A stretch of DNA of 64,000 bases from Lutibacter sp. Hel_I_33_5 (GTDB lineage Bacteria > Bacteroidota > Bacteroidia > Flavobacteriales > Flavobacteriaceae), in NCBI RefSeq assembly GCF_007827455.1, contig NZ_VISM01000001.1:1279501-1343500 (forward strand), given 5' to 3'. This document shows positions 25,821 through 34,228 of the stretch, in pieces. Position 1 is the first letter of the stretch, and every line of letters begins with the position of its first letter. The notes beneath the pieces were generated by a model. The model worked only from the letters and a program-made list of their open reading frames with translations, was not told the DNA's origin and searched no databases. The translations under genes were made by a program, and so were the position numbers.

Positions 25821-28289
25821 ATGGAATCAATGATGATTTGGATGCCAATTGCATTGGCTATTTTAGGTTTAATTTACATGTGGATTAAACAATCTTGGGT
25901 AATGAAACAAGATGCTGGAGATGGTAAAATGAAAGAAATTTCTGACCATATCTACGAAGGAGCTTTAGCTTTTTTAAGTGCAGAATATAAACTACTATCA
26001 ATATTCGTAATTATAGTAAGTATTGCTTTAGCAGTTGTATCATTTATAGTACCTACAACACACTGGTTAATAGTTATTGCATTTATTTTTGGAGCTGTTT
26101 TTTCTGCATTTGCAGGAAACATAGGAATGAAAATTGCAACAAAAACAAATGTTAGAACAACACAAGCTGCAAGAACAAGCTTACCAAATGCTTTAAAAAT
26201 ATCTTTTGGAGGTGGTACAGTAATGGGACTTGGAGTTGCTGGTTTAGCCGTTTTAGGTTTAACAGCATTCTTTATATTCTTTTTTCACTTCTTTATGGGA
26301 GGAGAATGGACGAATACAACAGATATGACAATTGTATTAGAAACATTAGCTGGTTTTTCTTTAGGTGCAGAATCAATTGCATTATTCGCAAGAGTTGGTG
26401 GAGGTATTTATACCAAAGCCGCTGATGTTGGTGCCGATTTAGTTGGTAAAGTAGAAGCTGGTATTCCAGAAGATGATCCAAGAAACCCTGCTACAATTGC
26501 AGATAATGTTGGTGATAATGTTGGTGATGTTGCTGGTATGGGTGCTGATTTATTTGGTTCATACGTTGCAACTGTGTTAGCTGCAATGGTATTAGGAAAC
26601 TACGTAATAAAAGATATGGGAGGGGCAATAAATGATGCTTTTGGCGGAATTGGTCCTATCTTATTACCTATGGCTATTGCAGGTGTAGGAATTATCATTT
26701 CTATTATTGGTACTTTATTAGTAAAAATAAAAAGTAACGACGCAAAAGAGCCACAAGTAATGGGTGCTTTAAATAAAGGAAATTGGACTTCTATTATTTT
26801 AGTAGCTATTTCTTGTTTCGGATTAGTAACCTGGATGTTACCAGAAACTATGAAAATGGAATTCTTTGGTGAAGGTTTGCAAGAAATCTCATCTATGAGA
26901 GTATTCTATGCAACGTTAGTTGGATTAGTAGTTGGTGGAGTTATCTCTGCTGTAACAGAATATTATACAGGATTAGGGAAATCTCCAATCTTAAAAATTG
27001 TTCAACAATCTTCAACTGGAGCAGGAACAAATATTATTGCAGGTTTAGCAACGGGTATGATTTCTACATTTCCATCAGTATTATTATTTGCTGGTGCAAT
27101 TTGGGCATCGTATGCTTTTGCAGGATTTTACGGAGTTGCTTTAGCAGCTTCAGCAATGATGGCAACTACAGCTATGCAATTAGCAATTGATGCTTTTGGA
27201 CCTATTGCTGATAATGCAGGAGGTATTGCTGAAATGAGCGAACAAGAACCAATTGTAAGAGAACGTACAGATATTTTAGATTCAGTAGGTAACACAACTG
27301 CAGCAACCGGTAAAGGTTTTGCAATTGCATCTGCTGCATTAACTTCGTTAGCACTTTTTGCTGCGTATGTAACATTTACAGGAATTGACGGAATTAACAT
27401 TTTTAAAGCACCAGTTTTAGCGATGTTATTTGTTGGCGGAATGGTACCTGTGGTATTTTCTGCATTAGCTATGAATGCCGTAGGAAAAGCTGCCATGGAA
27501 ATGGTACAAGAAGTTAGAAGACAGTTTAGAGATATTCCTGGAATTATGGAAGGAACCGGGAAACCAGAATACGATAAATGTGTGGCAATTTCTACACAAG
27601 CTTCTTTAAAAGAAATGATGCTACCAGGTTTATTAACCATTGGTTTTCCATTAATCATTGCTTTTTTACCTTTATTATTTGGAATGGAAAAATTAGCCAT
27701 CGCAGAAATGCTAGGTGGTTATATGGCTGGTGTTACGGTATCTGGTGTACTTTGGGCAATCTTCCAAAATAACGCAGGTGGAGCTTGGGATAACGCTAAG
27801 AAATCTTTTGAAGCTGGAGTTGAAATTAATGGTGAAATGACTTTTAAAGGTTCTGAAGCTCACAAAGCCTCTGTAACTGGAGATACTGTTGGAGATCCTT
27901 TTAAAGATACTTCTGGACCATCAATGAATATCTTAATTAAATTAACATGTTTAATTGGTTTAGTAATCGCTCCTATTTTAGGAGGACATAGTTCTGAAGG
28001 GCATGCATCAACAGAAGTAAAAAAAGAAATCACTGTTAAAGGGACAGATGAATTAGCAAAAGCAACTATTACTACTGTTTACATTGTAGATGGAGTTGAA
28101 AAAACTAAAGAAGAAGTAATTGAAGGAACTTTAGAAGAAGTTGAAGTTAAAGTAAATGCTATTAAAGGTAAAGATATTCATGGAAAGCATCATTTTAAAT
28201 TAGATGCTTCTAAAGGTGAAAAAAGCAAAATGGTGAAAGTTGAATTAAAAAAAGAAGTTCACGAAGACCATAGTGGACATAACCATTAA
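25821..28289 (+). CDS. hppA: Membrane-bound, probably Na+-translocating pyrophosphatase with His-rich tail
   Basis: An 822-residue multispan pump that couples pyrophosphate hydrolysis to ion export. The substrate-binding core has [23 protein letters not shown] and [17 protein letters not shown] (read in pieces), plus [26 protein letters not shown] has Ala where K+-independent enzymes have Lys, so it is K+-dependent; K+-dependent enzymes of this group usually pump Na+, which is inference here. The core ends near residue 722. About 100 extra residues follow: an acidic/basic beta-rich segment and a final HEDHSGHNH, likely a metal-binding or periplasmic appendage. A strong terminator follows. Confidence 0.93.
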   Translation: MESMMIWMPIALAILGLIYMWIKQSWVMKQDAGDGKMKEISDHIYEGALAFLSAEYKLLSIFVIIVSIALAVVSFIVPTTHWLIVIAFIFGAVFSAFAGNIGMKIATKTNVRTTQAARTSLPNALKISFGGGTVMGLGVAGLAVLGLTAFFIFFFHFFMGGEWTNTTDMTIVLETLAGFSLGAESIALFARVGGGIYTKAADVGADLVGKVEAGIPEDDPRNPATIADNVGDNVGDVAGMGADLFGSYVATVLAAMVLGNYVIKDMGGAINDAFGGIGPILLPMAIAGVGIIISIIGTLLVKIKSNDAKEPQVMGALNKGNWTSIILVAISCFGLVTWMLPETMKMEFFGEGLQEISSMRVFYATLVGLVVGGVISAVTEYYTGLGKSPILKIVQQSSTGAGTNIIAGLATGMISTFPSVLLFAGAIWASYAFAGFYGVALAASAMMATTAMQLAIDAFGPIADNAGGIAEMSEQEPIVRERTDILDSVGNTTAATGKGFAIASAALTSLALFAAYVTFTGIDGINIFKAPVLAMLFVGGMVPVVFSALAMNAVGKAAMEMVQEVRRQFRDIPGIMEGTGKPEYDKCVAISTQASLKEMMLPGLLTIGFPLIIAFLPLLFGMEKLAIAEMLGGYMAGVTVSGVLWAIFQNNAGGAWDNAKKSFEAGVEINGEMTFKGSEAHKASVTGDTVGDPFKDTSGPSMNILIKLTCLIGLVIAPILGGHSSEGHASTEVKKEITVKGTDELAKATITTVYIVDGVEKTKEEVIEGTLEEVEVKVNAIKGKDIHGKHHFKLDASKGEKSKMVKVELKKEVHEDHSGHNH

Positions 28290-28304
28290 TATTTAATTCA
28301 CTTT

Positions 28305-28353
28305 TTCATAAAACAAAAAAGCATCTCATAGAGATGCTTTTTTGTTTTATGAA
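28305..28353. terminator. Bidirectional terminator between hppA and the flavoprotein gene
   Basis: A 23-bp perfect inverted repeat (ttcataaaac... / ...gttttatgaa) with a three-base loop, containing A and T runs on both arms. It separates convergent units and ends two bases before the minus-strand stop. Confidence 0.88.
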
Positions 28354-28355
28354 TA

Positions 28356-29510
28356 TTAATAACTTCTTTTTTGAATCATTTTATAAGCTCTTTTTTCAAC
28401 TATACTTTTTGATGCGCTCACAATAAATTCGAATAATTTTTTAAATTTTGTAAGCTTTAGTGTCAGTTCACTAAACCTAAGTAATCTACTAAATTCTTGC
28501 TTGATGTCTTTTTTATAAGACAACATAAATGCTGCTGAAAAATTATCTTCTTGTAAACATTCAGCAATTTTATTTGCACAAATAATACCAGACATCATTC
28601 CAGTACCAACACCTTCTTTATAAAAAGAATTAGCCAACCCAGCTGCGTCACCGACTAATAAAAATCGTTGACCACATATTTTTTGATTTCGATAATTATT
28701 CGGTATTCCCCAACCTCGCCAAGAGCTTATTTGCTCAGCATCCTTAAATTTATGAGCTACTTTTGGATGATTTTCTAAAATCGATAAAATTTCATTTTTT
28801 AGATTAATATCATTGTTTAAAATCTTCTGCGTATTTCCTCCCAATGTAATATTAACCTCATTATGAGCCAACGGAAAAAGATAGAAAAACAAAGACATTT
28901 TTTTATAATGCAATCGAATTTCTGCTTCATTATTTATAGGTAAATCAGTAACATTTTTAAAATATGCGCTAATAAAAGTTGAAGTTTTTTTTCTATCTGG
29001 AATATTTGATCCTAACTTTTTTGAAACAATTGACTGAATTCCATCAGCTCCTACAACAACTTTTGTTAGAATTTCTTTTCCATTTTTAAGCGTAACTATA
29101 ATTCCTTCAGGAACTTCTTTAAATTTCCTAACAGCATTTCCAAATTCGCAAGTAGTATATTCTTCTGATAATTCTTTCACTAAAAAATGATCGAAATGAA
29201 TTCTTTTTCCATAAGAAATAACCATATCCCGATCTTCAGTTTCTTTAAACTGAATTTTTAATTTATTGTTGATGTGTAAATTTATCTTTTTACTGTGTAT
29301 AAAATTCGAATCATTTAAAAACGCTTCTAATAACCCTAAGGTTTTTAACGATTTATAGGCATGAAGTATCAAACCATCACCACAGGTTTTATCCCTAGGA
29401 AATTCTGCTTTATCAACTATATAATGATGTATTTTAAGTTTAGATAACATTAGTGATGTACTTGCTCCAGAAGGCCCAGAACCAACAATACATACAGCTG
29501 TTTTTATCAT
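28356..29510 (-). CDS. Geranylgeranyl reductase-family FAD-dependent oxidoreductase
   Basis: A 384-residue flavoprotein. The FAD-binding GxGxxG-type motif is VGSGPSGASTS near residue 9-19, followed by DKAEFPRDKTCGDG, which is typical of the geranylgeranyl reductase/digeranylglycerophospholipid reductase group; VVGADGIQSIV and FLLVGDAAGLANSFYKEGVGTGM (in pieces) are the later FAD and substrate loops. Relatives reduce prenyl double bonds or hydroxylate aromatic compounds, so the substrate is open. It lies 27 bases after pxpC on the same strand and may be the last gene of that unit, although a link with oxoproline use is not obvious. Confidence 0.8.
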   Translation of the reverse strand: MIKTAVCIVGSGPSGASTSLMLSKLKIHHYIVDKAEFPRDKTCGDGLILHAYKSLKTLGLLEAFLNDSNFIHSKKINLHINNKLKIQFKETEDRDMVISYGKRIHFDHFLVKELSEEYTTCEFGNAVRKFKEVPEGIIVTLKNGKEILTKVVVGADGIQSIVSKKLGSNIPDRKKTSTFISAYFKNVTDLPINNEAEIRLHYKKMSLFFYLFPLAHNEVNITLGGNTQKILNNDINLKNEILSILENHPKVAHKFKDAEQISSWRGWGIPNNYRNQKICGQRFLLVGDAAGLANSFYKEGVGTGMMSGIICANKIAECLQEDNFSAAFMLSYKKDIKQEFSRLLRFSELTLKLTKFKKLFEFIVSASKSIVEKRAYKMIQKRSY

Positions 29511-29537
29511 AATTTTACAATTAAAAAGAGTGTAATT

Positions 29538-30383
29538 TTAAGACTCTTTCATGGAAAATGAAACTTTTTCTCCAGTTATTTTCTGACTCAATACACTAAT
29601 TGCATACTCAGACAATTGTAAAACTCTGGGATAACCGCCAGTAACTTGGCAATCTTTCATTAATACAATTACTTTTCCAGAAGGAGTTAATTGTACTGTT
29701 CCTGGTAACACCGAAGATGTTAAAATTGGTTTTAAATTATTCTCTAATAATTCATTTAATCGATACCCAACTCTATTTATATCTGATGAAATTGTAAATT
29801 TTTTAAATAAATTTTCTTTTTGTTTTTTAGTTAGCTGATAAAACTCTGGCCCTTCAAAACAATCTAAATTTGAAGAGGTAAAATGTTTTCTATTTATTTT
29901 AACTTTTGAAGAATTAGCGATATTAAAAACATTATTATCCTCAACATTAAGTTGATTTTCTTTTACTAAACGCAAAGGTGTAATCTCTTTTGAAAAACTT
30001 TTACTTCCAAAATAACGCGGACAATTTATTCCGCCTTTAACAGCAATATATGTTATTGCTCCATATTTTCTTTTTCCGAATGATAAAACAGCACCTTTTT
30101 CAACTTTATAAACACAATTAAGATTTATAGAATCTCCATTTAGTTTTACAGAAAAGTCTGCACCAGTTACACAAATAAAAGTAGTTTTTGTAAACTCAAA
30201 TTTTGCTTGCCCAAAAGTAACCTCAATTAAAGCAGTTTCTTTTTTATTATTCAATAAACTATTTGCTAATTCTGCTGAAAAAGAATCTATATATCCAGCT
30301 ACTGGAACTCCTAGCTTTGAATATCCAAATCTTCCTTTATCTTGGATGGTTGTATAAATTCCTGCATGTAAAACTAGAATCAT
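29538..30383 (-). CDS. pxpC: 5-oxoprolinase subunit PxpC
   Basis: A 281-residue protein of the biotin-dependent carboxyltransferase-like family (KipA, AHS2). GIYTTIQDKGRFGYSKLGVPVAG at the start (in pieces), then NSLLNNKK, CVTGADFSV, YIAVKGGI and the C-terminal VLPGTVQLTPSGKVIVLMKDCQVTGGYPR (in pieces) are its blocks. With PxpA and PxpB it forms the ATP-dependent enzyme that opens 5-oxoproline (pyroglutamate) to glutamate. Its ATG overlaps the pxpB stop by four bases. Confidence 0.92.
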   Translation of the reverse strand: MILVLHAGIYTTIQDKGRFGYSKLGVPVAGYIDSFSAELANSLLNNKKETALIEVTFGQAKFEFTKTTFICVTGADFSVKLNGDSINLNCVYKVEKGAVLSFGKRKYGAITYIAVKGGINCPRYFGSKSFSKEITPLRLVKENQLNVEDNNVFNIANSSKVKINRKHFTSSNLDCFEGPEFYQLTKKQKENLFKKFTISSDINRVGYRLNELLENNLKPILTSSVLPGTVQLTPSGKVIVLMKDCQVTGGYPRVLQLSEYAISVLSQKITGEKVSFSMKES

Positions 30384-31102
30384 ATATCAACCGATTTTAA
30401 TTGATATGTTCCTTTTTTAACTTCCTCTTCTATCTGATAAAAAGTATCGATATTAACACTTAAGAATTGAATTTTATCACCAGCTTTTGCAAAACAAGGA
30501 CTCTCTTTTTTAACATTAAAAAACTCAATAGGTGATTTTCCTATAAGATTCCAACCACCAGAACTATCTTGTGGATATATTCCTGTCTGCTTCCCTCCTA
30601 TACCTACAGAACCTTTTTCTACTCTAATTCTTGGTGTTTCTTTTCTTGGAATATGAATTTTAGAATCCAATCCTCCTAAATATAAAAAACCTGGTTGAAA
30701 GCCTAAAAAGTAAATTAAATAAGTTGGTTTTGTGTGAAGGTTAATAATTTGTTCTATAGAAATATTATTTGTTTCTGATATGGTTTTTAAATCAAATCCG
30801 AATTGTAAATCATAACAAACTGGGATTTCCCAACAAACTCGTTTTGATGAATTTTTATTTGTTTTAGAAGAGTAAATTTCTTTTAAATCGCCTATAGTAT
30901 CTTCAAGACTTCCTACTCGTTTTATATATTTAATTGTTAAAGAATTGTAAGCTATTATAGTATCTAAAACATTTTTATTTGTTGATACCTTTTTATCAAA
31001 ACCAATAATATCTTCAATGATATTCTCATCAATTATTGAAGGCCATTCTATCAATAAAGCTTTATCCCCAAAAGATTTATATGTAAGATTGTACTTATTC
31101 AA
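30380..31102 (-). CDS. pxpB: 5-oxoprolinase subunit PxpB
   Basis: A 240-residue protein of the KipI/AHS1 family. SFGDKALLIEW at the start, VCWEIPVCYDLQFGFDL in the middle, and FLGFQPGFLYLGGLD, IPRKETPRIRVEKGSVGIGG and YPQDSSGGWNLIGKSP (about residues 134-190) are the conserved blocks. It pairs with PxpC. It overlaps pxpA by eight bases and pxpC by four, so the three subunits are translationally coupled. In Bacillus the homologue KipI also inhibits the sporulation kinase KinA; no such role is expected here. Confidence 0.92.
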   Translation of the reverse strand: MNKYNLTYKSFGDKALLIEWPSIIDENIIEDIIGFDKKVSTNKNVLDTIIAYNSLTIKYIKRVGSLEDTIGDLKEIYSSKTNKNSSKRVCWEIPVCYDLQFGFDLKTISETNNISIEQIINLHTKPTYLIYFLGFQPGFLYLGGLDSKIHIPRKETPRIRVEKGSVGIGGKQTGIYPQDSSGGWNLIGKSPIEFFNVKKESPCFAKAGDKIQFLSVNIDTFYQIEEEVKKGTYQLKSVDI

Positions 31103-31811
31103 TTTTCATTTTTTGATGTAAGTGCTCTAAAATTGAAACTGAATTTTTATGATCTCCATGAATACAAAAAGTATTAGCTTTTGTTACTATTTCTTTTCCT
31201 GAAACTGTTTTCACTTTTCCCTCATTCACAATTTTTAAAACATGATTCAACACATCATTTGGTTTGTCAATAATTGCATTTACTTGATTTCTTGAAACTA
31301 AGGTTAAATCATCATTATAATTTCTATCAGCAAAAACTTCATAGACTATTTCTAATCCGTTTTCCTTTGCTACATCTTCAACTTTAGAATTATACGGAAC
31401 ATAGATTTTTACATTTTCAAAAACGTTTTTTATTGATGTAACAACAAGTTCTGCTTTTTGTTCATCAACAGCAATTAAATTATATAATGCTCCGTGAGGC
31501 TTTACATGATTAACTTTTACTTTTTGTAATTCAGCTCTTTCTTTTAAAAGTATCAATTGGTTTTCTATACTTTGTTGTAAATCAGCATCAGAAATACTCA
31601 TGATTTTTCGTCCAAAATTTTCTCTATCTGGAAATGAAGGATGTGCGCCTATTTTTACATTATTTGATTTTGCTAAAGCAATCACTTTATCAATAGTATC
31701 AATACTTCCAGCATGAGCACCGCAAGAAATATTACACGAAGAAATATAAGGCATTAATAAATGTTCGTTATTAATTCCTTCTCCAACATCACAATTAATA
31801 TCAATCTTCAT
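31095..31811 (-). CDS. pxpA: 5-oxoprolinase subunit PxpA (LamB/YcsF family)
   Basis: A 238-residue protein. DINCDVGEG at the start, SCNISCGAHAGS (~29-40), KIGAHPSFPDRENFGRK and VKPHGALYN are the canonical LamB/YcsF blocks, with conserved His and Asp residues forming the presumed active site. EVFADRNYNDDLTLVSR and CIHGDHKNSV close the protein. PxpA provides the hydrolytic step for 5-oxoproline opening. It starts directly after the NRAMP-like gene with no gap. Confidence 0.93.
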   Translation of the reverse strand: MKIDINCDVGEGINNEHLLMPYISSCNISCGAHAGSIDTIDKVIALAKSNNVKIGAHPSFPDRENFGRKIMSISDADLQQSIENQLILLKERAELQKVKVNHVKPHGALYNLIAVDEQKAELVVTSIKNVFENVKIYVPYNSKVEDVAKENGLEIVYEVFADRNYNDDLTLVSRNQVNAIIDKPNDVLNHVLKIVNEGKVKTVSGKEIVTKANTFCIHGDHKNSVSILEHLHQKMKIE

Positions 31812-33038
31812 TTATAGGATATTAAACACTTTTAAGATACTTTTTAAACCCAAAAACAAACTGATTCCTAGAATTAATATTCCAATAAAATTCTGAATTT
31901 TGGTGTTTTTAAAATTCCCTAGAACTGATTTTTTATTCATTATCCAAAGTAAAATTCCTGCTATAATTGGCAATAACATTCCATTTGCGACTTGTGCAAA
32001 TTTTATAATTTCAATTGGCTTTATTCCGATTGAAGAAAAAATAACACCAATCAATAAAATAAAAATCCAAACCGCTCTAAACTTTTTAGATTTTAATCCG
32101 TCTTTCCATCCTAAACATCCTTTTGCCACATAAGCAGCAGCTAGTGGAGCTGTAATTGCAGATGTGATTCCTGCTGCAAATAATCCTAAAGACATAAAAT
32201 ATTTTGCAAAACTACCATACAAAGGTTCTAATCCTTTTGCTAAATCTACTGCGTTATTTATTTGTCCTGAAGGAATTGCAGCTGCAGAAATAATAATCGC
32301 CATCGAAACCAATCCTCCTAAAAAAATAGAGATAATGGTATCTTTTTTTGCAAATGATAAATCTTTTGAAGTCTTCCATCGTTCTTTTACTAAAGCGGCA
32401 TGTAAAAACAAATTATAAGGCACAACAGTTGTTCCAATCAGACCGATAATAGTTAGTAAACTTTTATCTGGAAACTGAGGAATAAACATTCCTTTTATAA
32501 TAGAAATTATGTTTGGTTTGGTAACAATTGCTGTAATTAAAAAAGACACACTCATTAATAATACAAGTGTGATTAGTGTTTTTTCTAAGAATTTATAATT
32601 ACCGATATAGAGCAAAATAAAAGCAATAACACCAATGAATACACTCATCATATTTAGAGAAAACGCCCCGAATTCAAAACCAATTTTTCCAAAAACAGCT
32701 TCTAAGCCAAGAATTCCACCACTTATATTTCCTGCTTCATAAGATGCATTTCCAACTACGATTGCAGCTAAAATTAACATTATTATTAACTGCCGTATAA
32801 TGGGATGTTTTATTTCTTCTCTTATAACTTCTGATAATCCTTTTTGAGAAATGATTCCTAATCTTGCTGCCATTTCTTGTAAAAAGATGGTGATTAGTAT
32901 AGACAATAACATTGCCCATAAAAGATTCATTCCAAAATTTACTCCAGCTAACGTACATAATGTTACCGTTCCTGGACCAATAAATGCCGCTGCAACTAAA
33001 GTTCCTGGACCAATATTTCTGAATAAATTCTTAATCAT
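31812..33038 (-). CDS. NRAMP-fold permease linked to 5-oxoprolinase, metal motifs absent
   Basis: A 408-residue protein with about eleven membrane helices, clearly of the NRAMP/LeuT-like type (NIGPGTLVAAAFIGPGTV at the start). In true metal transporters helix 1 has DPGN and helix 6 has MPH. Here the same places read GPGT (residues 21-24) and VPYN (206-209), so the Asp, Asn and Met metal ligands are all missing. With pxpABC immediately downstream, and Bacillus YcsG as a similarly placed homologue, import of 5-oxoproline or a related organic acid is a reasonable inference. It overlaps the DUF2891 gene by eight bases. Confidence 0.85.
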   Translation of the reverse strand: MIKNLFRNIGPGTLVAAAFIGPGTVTLCTLAGVNFGMNLLWAMLLSILITIFLQEMAARLGIISQKGLSEVIREEIKHPIIRQLIIMLILAAIVVGNASYEAGNISGGILGLEAVFGKIGFEFGAFSLNMMSVFIGVIAFILLYIGNYKFLEKTLITLVLLMSVSFLITAIVTKPNIISIIKGMFIPQFPDKSLLTIIGLIGTTVVPYNLFLHAALVKERWKTSKDLSFAKKDTIISIFLGGLVSMAIIISAAAIPSGQINNAVDLAKGLEPLYGSFAKYFMSLGLFAAGITSAITAPLAAAYVAKGCLGWKDGLKSKKFRAVWIFILLIGVIFSSIGIKPIEIIKFAQVANGMLLPIIAGILLWIMNKKSVLGNFKNTKIQNFIGILILGISLFLGLKSILKVFNIL

Positions 33039-34140
33039 TTCCCATAGAATTTAAAGCATAAATTGCAAAACTACCTAACCAATGTCCGCCTTCATAACTA
33101 TCTCCTACAACATTAGGTAAGGAATAATTTATATGCTGATTTGCAGTGTTTTTTAAGTGATTATATTCGGGTAAATCTTTAGAAATTGTGTTTAAACACC
33201 AAGCTCTAGAAAAATTAACTCCATCAAGATGAACTAATTTACCATCACTCCTATCTGAAACTTCTCCAACTGCTAACGTAAAATTTTTATCATTTAATTG
33301 TGGCAAAAAATCTGAAATCCATTTTTTAAATTCGTTTTTTGGTAAAACTCGTTTCATAATTGCTGCTTCTTGCAGACAGGCAGATAAAAAATCAAATCCG
33401 CTAGGTTCCCAAGAAATAGGACAATTTTCATCATCCATAAAAAAGTCTTTCGCTCTTTTATTAATGAGTTCTAATAATTCATTATTCTTAACTGTATTAG
33501 CATAATCCCAAGCAAAAGTTAATCCGAATGCAGTGTTTGTATGCTCACCTACCCTAATCGGATAATTTAATTTTGGTAAGAATTCTAGATATTTTCTTAC
33601 AATCAAATCAGTTAATGGCTGTAAATTTTCTTCTAATTGTTTTGCTGATGAATCATCCCAAGTATGTAGTTCTTCTGCTAATTTTAATAACCAAGCCCAG
33701 CCATAAGTTCGCTCGTAACTTTTATTATATTTTCCATCAAAATAAGCAACTTCTTGTAATATGTTTTCTTTAGAAATACTAGCTAAAAGTATTTCTTTCG
33801 CTTTGGCTGCTTCTTTTACTTCTGGAAAATTCTTCAATAAAGAAACTAAACTCCAATGTCCATGAACAGACGAATGCCAATCGAAACAACCATAAAAAGT
33901 AGGGTGTAATTCTTTTGGCGATTTTAAATCTTCTCCACTTCCAATTGTTTGATTTAGTTTGTTCGGATATTCTACATTCACACAATGTAAAGGCAACTGT
34001 AAAAGTCTGTTTGCTTGTTCTAAATTTAACTGAGGTTTTTCAACTTCAACAGTATTGTTCCCTACTATTTTGTGTTTAGATTTTTTAGAATTACATCCAA
34101 TAAACAAAACAGCAATGATTAAAAATTTTAAGAGTTTCAT
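33031..34140 (-). CDS. DUF2891 family lipoprotein
   Basis: A 369-residue exported protein; the ATG at 34140 gives a leader ending LFIGC, a proper lipobox, whereas longer in-frame starts would run into the upstream terminator. Conserved blocks are FYGCFDWHSSVHGHW (~70-85 of the mature part), YGWAWLLKLAEEL, WEPSGFDFLSACLQEA, HLDGVNFSRAWCL and SYEGGHWLGSFAIYAL. The His, Trp and acidic residues and the all-helical pattern recall alpha/alpha-toroid enzymes. No function is established. As first gene of the unit with the NRAMP-like permease and pxpABC it may act on peptides or conjugates that release 5-oxoproline; that is speculation. Confidence 0.85.
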   Translation of the reverse strand: MKLLKFLIIAVLFIGCNSKKSKHKIVGNNTVEVEKPQLNLEQANRLLQLPLHCVNVEYPNKLNQTIGSGEDLKSPKELHPTFYGCFDWHSSVHGHWSLVSLLKNFPEVKEAAKAKEILLASISKENILQEVAYFDGKYNKSYERTYGWAWLLKLAEELHTWDDSSAKQLEENLQPLTDLIVRKYLEFLPKLNYPIRVGEHTNTAFGLTFAWDYANTVKNNELLELINKRAKDFFMDDENCPISWEPSGFDFLSACLQEAAIMKRVLPKNEFKKWISDFLPQLNDKNFTLAVGEVSDRSDGKLVHLDGVNFSRAWCLNTISKDLPEYNHLKNTANQHINYSLPNVVGDSYEGGHWLGSFAIYALNSMGND

Positions 34141-34176
34141 GAAGTATTGAGTTTTTATAAATTTACAAAAAAGTAG

Positions 34177-34218
34177 GTAACAAAAAAACCATCTCAATTG
34201 AGATGGTTTTTTTGTTAC
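34177..34218 (-). terminator. Intrinsic terminator of pckA (perfect palindrome)
   Basis: Two 21-base arms (gtaac, seven A, ccatctcaa and its exact complement) abut with no spacer. On the minus strand it lies 10 bases after the pckA stop and ends in a T run, so it terminates pckA. The tract up to 34141 must then hold the promoter of the DUF2891 unit; a loose TACTTTTTTG is visible there. Confidence 0.85.
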
Positions 34219-34228
34219 TAATTTAAAT

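Noticed and set aside
27128..27700. 190-codon minus-strand frame inside hppA
   Set aside because: It is the antisense shadow of the conserved pyrophosphatase core, with low-complexity Ala/Pro/Ile content and no independent signals.
34177..34218. 42-bp perfect palindrome considered as a regulator site
   Set aside because: It lies directly after the pckA stop with A/T runs on both arms, which fits an intrinsic terminator; it is well upstream of any good promoter box.
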